This document shows positions 57,684-64,000 of a stretch of 64,000 nt of DNA, piece after piece; the first letter of the stretch is position 1; each line of letters starts with the position of its first letter. The notes below the pieces were generated by a model that saw nothing but the letters and a program-made list of their open reading frames with translations, had not been told where the DNA came from and did no database searches. The translations under genes were made by a program, and so were the position numbers. Location: the NCBI RefSeq assembly GCF_041431415.1, contig NZ_CP107845.1, positions 2,232,001 to 2,296,000 on the forward strand, in the 5' to 3' direction. This DNA is from Streptomyces sp. NBC_00513 (lineage in GTDB: Bacteria > Actinomycetota > Actinomycetes > Streptomycetales > Streptomycetaceae).

Positions 57684-59111
57684 TCAGCGGACGGGGTCGC
57701 CGATGTGGTGGACGCGGACGAGGTTGGTGGAGCCGGTGACGCCGGGGGGCGAGCCGGCGGTGATGACGACGATGTCGCCGGGAACGCAGCGTCCGATGCG
57801 CAGGAGTTCCTCCTCGACCTGGGCGACCATGGCGTCGGTGGAGTCGACGTGGGGGCCGAGGAAGGTCTCGACGCCCCAGGTGAGGTTGAGTTGGGAACGG
57901 GTGGCGGAGTCGGGCGTGAAGGCGAGGAGGGGGATGGGCGAGCGGTAGCGGGAGAGCCTGCGGACGGTGTCGCCGCTCTGGGTGAAGGCGACGAGGAACT
58001 TGGCGCCGAGGAAGTCGCCCATTTCGGCGGCTGCGCGGGCCACGGCTCCGCCCTGGGTGCGGGGCTTGTTGCGGTCGGTGAGGGGCGGGAGGCCCTTTTC
58101 GAGGATGTCCTCTTCGGCGGCTTCGACGATGCGGGCCATGGTGGCGACGGTTTCGATGGGGTACTTGCCCACGCTGGTCTCGCCGGAGAGCATGACCGCG
58201 TCGGTGCCGTCGATGACGGCGTTGGCGACGTCGGAGGCCTCGGCGCGGGTGGGGCGGGAGTTCTCGATCATCGAGTCGAGCATCTGGGTGGCGACGATGA
58301 CGGGCTTGGCGTTGCGCTTGGCTAGCTTGACGGCGCGCTTTTGGACGATGGGGACTTGTTCGAGGGGCATTTCGACGCCGAGGTCGCCGCGGGCGACCAT
58401 GATGCCGTCGAAGGCGGCGACGATGTCGTCGATGTTCTCGACGGCCTGGGGCTTCTCGATCTTGGCGATGACGGGGAGGCGGCGGCCTTCCTCGTCCATG
58501 ATGCGGTGGACGTCGTCGATGTCGCGGCCGCTGCGGACGAAGGAGAGGGCGATGACGTCGGCGCCGGTGCGCAGGGCCCAGCGGAGGTCTTCGATGTCCT
58601 TCTCGGAGAGGGCGGGGACGGAGACGGCGACGCCGGGGAGGTTGAGTCCCTTGTGGTCGGAGACCATGCCGCCTTCGATGACGAGGGTGCGGACGCGGGG
58701 TCCGTCGACGTCGATGACCTGGAGGGTGACGCGTCCGTCGTCGACGAGGATGCGTTCGCCGATGGAGACGTCGGCCGCGAGGCCCTTGTAGGTGGTGCCG
58801 CAGGTGTGTCGGTCGCCCTCGTGGTCTTCGACGGTGATGGTGAACTCGTCGCCGCGTTCAAGGAGTACGGGGCCTTCGAGGAAGCGGCCGAGACGGATCT
58901 TCGGGCCTTGAAGGTCGGCGAGGACGCCGACGCTGCGGCCGGTCTCGTCGGACGCCTTGCGCACGCGGTGGTAGCGCTCCTCGTGTTCGGCGTAGGTGCC
59001 GTGGCTGAGGTTGAGGCGGGCGATGTCCATTCCGACTTCGACCAGGGCTTTGATCTGGTCGTATGAGTCGGTGGCGGGGCCCAGGGTACATACGATTTTT
59101 GCTCGACGCAT
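57684..59111 (-). CDS. pyk: Pyruvate kinase
   Basis: 475 aa. Makes pyruvate and ATP from PEP and ADP at the end of glycolysis. Motifs: RRAKIVCTLGPATDSYDQI, MDIARLNLSHGTYAEH (K+-site Asn/Ser), LADLQGPKIRLG, the B-domain, VIAKIEKPQAVENID with the catalytic Lys, IMVARGDLGVEMPLEQVP (Mg site) and the MLSGETSVGKYPIETV loop. Start ATG 59111 at the family N terminus; the frame stays open to 59171. A 7-bp inverted repeat (GCTCGAC/GTCGAGC) surrounds the start codon. Confidence 0.97.
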   Translation of the reverse strand: MRRAKIVCTLGPATDSYDQIKALVEVGMDIARLNLSHGTYAEHEERYHRVRKASDETGRSVGVLADLQGPKIRLGRFLEGPVLLERGDEFTITVEDHEGDRHTCGTTYKGLAADVSIGERILVDDGRVTLQVIDVDGPRVRTLVIEGGMVSDHKGLNLPGVAVSVPALSEKDIEDLRWALRTGADVIALSFVRSGRDIDDVHRIMDEEGRRLPVIAKIEKPQAVENIDDIVAAFDGIMVARGDLGVEMPLEQVPIVQKRAVKLAKRNAKPVIVATQMLDSMIENSRPTRAEASDVANAVIDGTDAVMLSGETSVGKYPIETVATMARIVEAAEEDILEKGLPPLTDRNKPRTQGGAVARAAAEMGDFLGAKFLVAFTQSGDTVRRLSRYRSPIPLLAFTPDSATRSQLNLTWGVETFLGPHVDSTDAMVAQVEEELLRIGRCVPGDIVVITAGSPPGVTGSTNLVRVHHIGDPVR

Positions 59112-59119
59112 GAGTCGAG
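59100..59119. repeat. Inverted repeat spanning the pyk start codon
   Basis: GCTCGAC-GCATGA-GTCGAGC (59101-59120 approximately) has 7-bp arms with the ATG in the loop. As RNA this would place the start codon in a hairpin loop; as DNA it is a possible operator. Confidence 0.45.
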
Positions 59120-59304
59120 CGTATGCCCCTACCAGGCAGTAGGAAATTGGTTCCGGGTGTCCACTCAACAACCTTTGGGCGAAAGCTTGTTGACATTACT
59201 TGAATGTGCGTGGGGGCGCTCTGATGAGCACCCCCGAAGCGCCGTTCGAGGGGGTCTGCACGGGGGTCGGGGCGGGTGCCCCTCCCCCGGCGGGTGCGCG
59301 TCGT

Positions 59305-60003
59305 TCAGAGTTGCGGCGGGGTCATGGTGAAGCGGGCGTTGACCTGGGCGTACACGGTCTGGCGCTGGGGTTCGAGGTCCAGCGGCGGGGCGGTGGCGTC
59401 CTCGGCGGCGCTGAAGGCCATGGTGCGCATGCCGCCGCCGGCCTGCGGGTAGGGCGAGGCGTTCTCGGCTCCCAGGTCGGCGAGTTCGACGAGGGCGGAG
59501 AGGTTGGCGCCGAGGGCCTCGGCGTATTCGCGGGCGCGCTGGACGGCTTCGAGCACGGCTTGGCGGCGGGCCTGGCCGTGGGCGGGCGAGGTGGGGCGCA
59601 GGGCCCACCAGGGGCCGTCGACGCTGGTGAGTTCGAGGTCGGCGAGTCGGGTGGTGAGTTCGCCGAGGGTGGTGAAGTCGTTGAGTTCGGCCGTGATGGT
59701 GACGCGTCCGTGGTAGGCGCGGATGCGTTCGCCGCGGCCGTGGCGGGTCAGTTCGGGGGTGATGGAGAAGGTGCCGGTTTCGAGTTTCTCGACGGGGTCG
59801 CCGTAGCCCTTGATGAGGTCGAGGACGGCGGTGTTGCGGCGGGTGAGGTCTTCGAGTGCGGACCGGCGGTCGGTGCCGCGGGCGCTGACGGTGATGCCGA
59901 TGCGGGCGATCTCGGGGTCGACTTCGATGCGGGCTTCGCCGCAGACGGCGACGCGGGGCACCTCGGGGGTTCCGTACGGCTGGGGTGTGGCCTCGTGAGT
60001 CAT
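59305..60003 (-). CDS. SIMPL-domain protein
   Basis: 232 aa. SIMPL/DUF541 family: VPRVAVCGEARIEVDPEIARIGITVSARGTDRR at the start, the middle helix VLDLIKGYGDPVEKLETG ... ITPEL, YHGRVTITAELNDFTTLGELTTRLAD, and AVLEAVQRAREYAEALGANLSALVELADLG, then VYAQVNARFTM. Related proteins are periplasmic or surface (BP26, RSAFD1), but here no signal peptide is visible. Function unknown. Start ATG 60003. Confidence 0.88.
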   Translation of the reverse strand: MTHEATPQPYGTPEVPRVAVCGEARIEVDPEIARIGITVSARGTDRRSALEDLTRRNTAVLDLIKGYGDPVEKLETGTFSITPELTRHGRGERIRAYHGRVTITAELNDFTTLGELTTRLADLELTSVDGPWWALRPTSPAHGQARRQAVLEAVQRAREYAEALGANLSALVELADLGAENASPYPQAGGGMRTMAFSAAEDATAPPLDLEPQRQTVYAQVNARFTMTPPQL

Positions 60004-60087
60004 GGTTTCACTGTCGCACTGTCGCCCGAAGTGTGGCGGAAGGCCGGGGCCCCTTTCGGCCCCGGCCCGGCAGGATCCGTACAGGGA

Positions 60088-61368
60088 TCAGGGGGCGGTC
60101 CATTTCTGGTTGGGGGTTCCGCCGCAGGTCCAGATCTGGAGGCGGGTTCCGTTGGCGGGGTTGTTGCCCGTGACGTCGAGGCACTTGTTCGCCTGCGGGT
60201 TGACGATGTCGCGGGCGGCGGGGAGGGCCCAGCGTTGGGCGGGGGTGCCGTTGCAGTCGTAGAGCTGGACGGGGGCGCCGTCGGCGGTGGAGCCGGCGGT
60301 CACGTCGAGGCATTTGCCGAGGGCGCGCAGGGTGCCGTCGGCGGCGACGGTCCATTGCTGTGCGGGGGTGCCGTTGCAGTCGTGGAGTTGGACCGGGGTG
60401 CCGTTGGCGGGGTTGGCGCCCGCCACGTCGACGCATTTGCCGGCGAGGCCGGTGACGGGGCCGGTGCGGCCGGTTCCGCTGTCGGAGGTGGTGACGCGGA
60501 CGTGGTCGACGACGAGTTGCTGCGGGAAGGCGGTGCCGGCGTCGGGGTCGCCGGGCCAGTAGCCGCCGACGGCGAGGTTGAGGATGAGGAAGAAGGGCTT
60601 GTTGAAGGCCCAGGCGCGGCCGCCGAGGTCGGCGGGGGTGCGGCGTTGGTAGACGGTGCCGTCGACGGACCAGGTGACGGAGTCGGGGGCCCAGTCGACG
60701 GCGAAGGTGTGGAAGGCGTCGGCGAAGGCCTGGCCGCCGGGGAGGGTGTAGGCGGCGCCGATGCCGCCGGAGCCGGAGTAGCCGGGTCCATGGAGGGTGC
60801 CGTGGATGGTGGAGGGTTCGAAGCCGACGTTCTCCATGACGTCGATCTCGCCGGAGGCGGGCCAGCCGACTTGGCCGATGTCGTTGCCGAGCATCCAGAA
60901 GGCGGGCCACATGCCTTGGCCGCGCGGGACCTTGAGTCGGGCTTCGACGTGTCCGTACGTCTGGGTGAAGCGGCCGGCGGTGTTGAGGCGGGCGGAGGTG
61001 TACTCGCAGCGTCCGTACCAGCAGGAGTGGTTGGCGGGGTTCTCGCGGCGGGCGGTGATGACGAGGTGGCCTTGGCCGTCGAGGGCGGCGTTGGCGTTGC
61101 CGGCGGTGTAGTACTGCCGTTCGTGGTTGTTGACGTTGTCGCCGGTCTCGGTCTGCCATTTGGCCGGGTCGGGGGCGGTTCCGGCGGGACCGTCGAAGGT
61201 GTCGGAGAATCCGGCGGCCGCGGCGGTGACCGCGGCGGGTGCGGCGGATGCGGGTGCGGGGGCGGGGGTTTCGCCGGCGGCGGTGGAGGGGGCGGTGACG
61301 GCGCTCCAGCACAGGAGGGCGAGGGCGCATAACGCGGTGGCGCGCAGGGATGTGGTGCGTGGGGGCAC
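60088..61368 (-). CDS. Secreted GH16 beta-glucanase with C-terminal ricin-type (CBM13) lectin domain
   Basis: 426 aa. Signal peptide (ATALCALALLCWSAVTAPSTAAG). Catalytic domain about 50-295 with the GH16 active site GEIDVMENVG (ExDxxE), preceded by VEARLKVPRGQGMWPAFWMLGN and followed by FHTFAVDWAPDSVTWSVDGT. The rest has three beta-trefoil repeats with QxW ends (TPAQQW, TPAQRW, TPNQKW) and CVDV/CLDV starts, a CBM13 lectin. Likely an endo-1,3-beta-glucanase acting on fungal or plant glucans. GTG start 61368. The divergent 267-nt gap to the nucleotidase gene is AT-richer and probably holds both promoters. Confidence 0.93.
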   Translation of the reverse strand: MPPRTTSLRATALCALALLCWSAVTAPSTAAGETPAPAPASAAPAAVTAAAAGFSDTFDGPAGTAPDPAKWQTETGDNVNNHERQYYTAGNANAALDGQGHLVITARRENPANHSCWYGRCEYTSARLNTAGRFTQTYGHVEARLKVPRGQGMWPAFWMLGNDIGQVGWPASGEIDVMENVGFEPSTIHGTLHGPGYSGSGGIGAAYTLPGGQAFADAFHTFAVDWAPDSVTWSVDGTVYQRRTPADLGGRAWAFNKPFFLILNLAVGGYWPGDPDAGTAFPQQLVVDHVRVTTSDSGTGRTGPVTGLAGKCVDVAGANPANGTPVQLHDCNGTPAQQWTVAADGTLRALGKCLDVTAGSTADGAPVQLYDCNGTPAQRWALPAARDIVNPQANKCLDVTGNNPANGTRLQIWTCGGTPNQKWTAP

Positions 61369-61635
61369 GGGATCACTTCACTTCTTGTGGGGGCGGTGAG
61401 GGGGGACCGACAAGCCATGCGCATGACAACTTCCCACACGGAGGGAGCGTGGGGCGTCCGTGCGCTGCTTAGTTCAAGACTTGATTGAAGTCGCGTGGGC
61501 CCGGGTGCGTCAAGACGCGCGCGTCGACCCGGCGGTGCGTCGGTCACCGGATCGCAACCTGGCGGGGGTGTTGCGCATTGTTACCCGTGGGTCAGAATCT
61601 ACGCGCGTTGTTCACGCCTCAAAAGGGGAGATGGC

Positions 61636-63438
61636 ATGGCGTTCGACCGTAGGACTTTCATCGGCAGCACGGCGGCGACGGGTGCGGCCGTGGCGTTGGC
61701 GGGGGCCACGAGCACCCCGGCCGCGGCCGCCCAGCAGGGATCGAAGGGGTCCGGTCCGCGGACCTACTCCTTCACGGTGATGGGTACGACCGACCTGCAC
61801 GGAAACGTTTTCAACTGGGACTACTTCACGGACAAGGAGTTCGACGACAAGGCGCACAACGACGTCGGTCTGGCGAAGATCTCCACGCTCGTGAACCGGG
61901 TGCGGGCGCAGAAGGGTCGGCGCAACACGCTGCTCATCGACGCCGGTGACACGATCCAGGGCACCCAGCTTTCGTACTACTACGCGAAGGTCGACCCGAT
62001 CACGGCGCGTCGCGGGCCGGTGCACCCGATGGCTCAGGCGATGAACGCGATCGGCTACGACGCGGCGGCGCTGGGCAACCACGAGTTCAACTACGGGATC
62101 CCCGTACTGCGCAAGTTCGAGGAGCAGTGCGACTTCCCGCTGTTGGGGGCGAACGCGCTGGACGCGAAGACGCTGCGGCCGGCGTTCCCGCCGTACAGCA
62201 TCCACCGGTTGCGCACCCCTTGTGGGCGGGACGTGAAGGTGGCGGTGCTGGGGCTGACGAACCCGGGCATCGCGATCTGGGACAAGGCCAACGTGCAGGG
62301 GAAGATGACGTTCCCGGGGCTGGAGGAGCAGGCGGCGAAGTACGTGCCGAAGCTGCGGTCGATGGGCGCGGACGTGGTGATCGTGTCGGCGCACTCGGGT
62401 TCGAGCGGTACGTCCAGCTACGGGGACCAGTTGCCGCACATCGAGAACGCGGCGGGTCTGGTGGCCGAGCAGGTGCCGGGGATCGACGCGATCCTGGTGG
62501 GTCACGCGCACACGGAGATCCCGGAGTACCGGGTGAAGAACAAGGCGACCGGCAAGGACGTGGTGCTGTCGGAGCCGTTGAAGTGGGGGCAGCGGCTGAC
62601 GCTGTTCGACTTCGAGCTGACGTGGTCGAAGGGCTGCTGGTCGGTGGCGAAGGTGTCGGCGCAGGTGCTGAACTCGAACGAGGTGGCGGAGGACCAGAAG
62701 ATCGTCCGGCTGCTGTCGGACGAGCACCGCAAGGTCGTCGGCTACGTGAACCAGGTGATCGGGACGTCGACGCAGGCGATGTCCTCGGCGGACGGCCCGG
62801 TCAAGGACGTGCCGATCATCGACCTGATCAACCACGTGCAGGCGGAGACGGTGAAGGCCGCGCTCGCGGGCGGCGAGTGGGCGGCGCTGCCGGTGCTGTC
62901 GCAGGCCTCGTGCTTCTCGCGGACGGCGGCGATCCCGGCCGGGCAGGTCACGATCAAGGACGCGGCGGGGCTGTACCCGTTCGAGAACACGCTGGAGGCG
63001 CGGCTGCTGACGGGCGCGCAGGTGAAGGACTACCTGGAGTACTCGGCGCGGTACTACGTGCAGACGGCTCCGGGGGCGCCGGTGGATCCGGCGAAGCTGA
63101 CGAACGCGGAGAGCATCCCGGACTACAACTACGACGCGGTGTACGGGCTGACGTACGACGTGGACGTCGCGCAGCCCGTGGGGTCGCGGATCACGGGGCT
63201 GTCCTTCCAGGGGAAGGCGGTGGACCCGGCGGCGCGGTTCGTGCTCGCGGTGAACAACTACCGGGCCTCGGGTGGCGGCAACTTCCCGCACGTCCCGCAG
63301 GCCAGGCAGTTGTGGGCCAACTCGGACGAGATCCGCAACGTGATCATCCAGTGGGTGAAGGCGAAGGGGACGGTGGACCCGGCGCAGTTCGCCTCGGTGG
63401 ACTGGCGGCTGACGCGGGCCGGGGTGCCGGTCTTCTAG
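61636..63438 (+). CDS. Tat-exported 5'-nucleotidase/2',3'-cyclic phosphodiesterase
   Basis: 600 aa. A Tat signal FDRRTFIGSTAATGAAVALAG (twin Arg at residues 5-6, AAA cleavage region near 32). Calcineurin-like metallophosphatase domain: TDLHGN, DAGDTIQGT, LGNHEFNYG, VIVSAHSGSSG, GHAHTEIPEY. C-terminal 5'-nucleotidase domain: FSRTAAIPAGQVTIKDAAGLYPFENTL ... NYDAVYGLTYDVDVAQP ... VLAVNNYRASGGGNFP. UshA/CpdB-type enzymes degrade extracellular nucleotides for phosphate and nucleosides. Start ATG 61636 with AAAAGGGGAG upstream. Confidence 0.95.
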   Translation: MAFDRRTFIGSTAATGAAVALAGATSTPAAAAQQGSKGSGPRTYSFTVMGTTDLHGNVFNWDYFTDKEFDDKAHNDVGLAKISTLVNRVRAQKGRRNTLLIDAGDTIQGTQLSYYYAKVDPITARRGPVHPMAQAMNAIGYDAAALGNHEFNYGIPVLRKFEEQCDFPLLGANALDAKTLRPAFPPYSIHRLRTPCGRDVKVAVLGLTNPGIAIWDKANVQGKMTFPGLEEQAAKYVPKLRSMGADVVIVSAHSGSSGTSSYGDQLPHIENAAGLVAEQVPGIDAILVGHAHTEIPEYRVKNKATGKDVVLSEPLKWGQRLTLFDFELTWSKGCWSVAKVSAQVLNSNEVAEDQKIVRLLSDEHRKVVGYVNQVIGTSTQAMSSADGPVKDVPIIDLINHVQAETVKAALAGGEWAALPVLSQASCFSRTAAIPAGQVTIKDAAGLYPFENTLEARLLTGAQVKDYLEYSARYYVQTAPGAPVDPAKLTNAESIPDYNYDAVYGLTYDVDVAQPVGSRITGLSFQGKAVDPAARFVLAVNNYRASGGGNFPHVPQARQLWANSDEIRNVIIQWVKAKGTVDPAQFASVDWRLTRAGVPVF

Positions 63439-63459
63439 TCGGGGGTCCGTGAGGGCGTT

Positions 63460-64000
63460 CTACGGGTGTTCGACCAGTGGGAGCAGTTCGCCCGCGGGAT
63501 GGGGGCGGGTGTGCTCCCGCTGGTCGAGGCCGAAGGTGGTGAAGGCGGTGCGGGCGGGCTGGGGGTAGGGGTTCTTGCCCGTGAGGGTGTTGAGGATGCC
63601 GGCGCTGCGCCAGGCGGCGAGGCCGAGGTCGGGGGCTCCGACGCCGTGGGTGTGGCGTTCGCCGTTCTGGACGAAGACGCTGCCGGTGACGGCGGGGTCG
63701 AGGATCATGCGGTGGTGTTCGTCGATGCGGGGGCGGCCGGAGGAGTCCTTGCGCAGGTAGGGGTCGAGTCCTGCGAGGAGGCTGGTGAGGGGTCGTTCGC
63801 GGTAGCCGGTGGCGAGGACGACGGCGTCGGTGGTGAGGCGGGAGCGGACGCCTTGTTGGGTGTGTTCGAGGTGGAGTTCCACTTTGGTGGTCGCGACGCG
63901 GCCGGCGGTGCGGACGCTGACTCCGGGGGTGAGGACGGCGTCGGGCCAGCCTCCGTGGAGGGTGCGCCGGTACAGCTCTTCGTGGATGGCGGCGATGGTG
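63460..64000 (-). CDS. Lysine/ornithine N-monooxygenase (siderophore), N-terminal part missing
   Basis: Partial: the frame is open to base 64000, so the start lies right of the window. About 180 C-terminal residues are visible. SidA/IucD/PvdA family: IAAIHEELYRRTLHG, the ATGY motif TTDAVVLATGYRERPL, SVFVQNGERHTHGVGAPDLGLAAWRS and the closing TAFTTFGL. These FAD/NADPH enzymes hydroxylate the side-chain amine of Lys or Orn to make hydroxamate siderophores (in desferrioxamine pathways the substrate is cadaverine or Lys). A siderophore cluster may lie beyond the edge. Confidence 0.92.
   Translation of the reverse strand, partial: TIAAIHEELYRRTLHGGWPDAVLTPGVSVRTAGRVATTKVELHLEHTQQGVRSRLTTDAVVLATGYRERPLTSLLAGLDPYLRKDSSGRPRIDEHHRMILDPAVTGSVFVQNGERHTHGVGAPDLGLAAWRSAGILNTLTGKNPYPQPARTAFTTFGLDQREHTRPHPAGELLPLVEHP

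Overview
This 64 kb window is chromosomal DNA of a high-GC actinobacterium, almost certainly a Streptomyces. Signs: very GC-rich codons with G/C third positions, many GTG starts, a long LAHTG-anchored chaplin, mycothiol-dependent enzyme families, and a gene order (uvrA - uvrB - coaE - rpsA - polA - liv operon - ANTAR regulator - tRNA - pyk) that I remember as Streptomyces core synteny. I see no prophage, insertion sequence, CRISPR array or biosynthetic cluster; a siderophore-type N-hydroxylase is cut by the right edge.

Layout. 1-5.3 kb: end of an NAD(P)-binding oxidoreductase, then uvrA facing away from a mycothiol-dependent isomerase-like gene and a metallo-beta-lactamase-fold hydrolase. 5.5-13 kb: an MHS-type transporter, a terC gene behind a probable yybP-ykoY manganese riboswitch, two TerD proteins (one fused to an FtsK-like domain without a Walker A motif), and uvrB. 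13-24.8 kb: GDPD, O6-alkylguanine methyltransferase, MFS exporter, cupins, the psuG-psuK pseudouridine pair, a kinase-like gene with a degenerate P-loop, a WGR/beta-propeller protein, a DUF2293 protein, the chaplin and a HAD-like gene. 25-33 kb: the SNF2 helicase/SWIM pair, a membrane-anchored HTH regulator, small secreted and membrane proteins, a TPR protein, coaE. 33-43.3 kb: PAC2 protein, rpsA with a structured leader, a methyltransferase, hrpB, a PorA-family protein with a 46-aa neighbour, a lytic transglycosylase with a Thr-Pro tail, a DUF4184 protein. 43.3-50.1 kb: polA, a YdeP-type molybdopterin oxidoreductase, a thioesterase, and two envelope proteins. 50.4-59.1 kb: livKHMGF, a pdtaR-like ANTAR regulator, an unusual tRNA with a Leu anticodon, a decayed LAGLIDADG gene, and pyk. 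59.3-64 kb: SIMPL protein, GH16 beta-glucanase, Tat-exported 5'-nucleotidase, and the siderophore hydroxylase fragment.

The most interesting signals are in RNA and junction sequences rather than in a new gene cluster: (1) the terC riboswitch, whose aptamer 3' strand is exactly complementary to the terC ribosome-binding site; (2) an rpsA leader that places the Shine-Dalgarno of ribosomal protein S1 inside a stem, suggesting autoregulation; (3) a 73-nt class I tRNA with a CAA (Leu) anticodon, followed by an internally deleted homing-endonuclease-like gene; (4) the TerD/FtsK-like fusion; (5) several genes with a TAnnnT box 6-7 nt before the start codon and no Shine-Dalgarno, which predicts leaderless mRNAs. 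Functions are inferred from sequence motifs and remembered families; no database search was possible.
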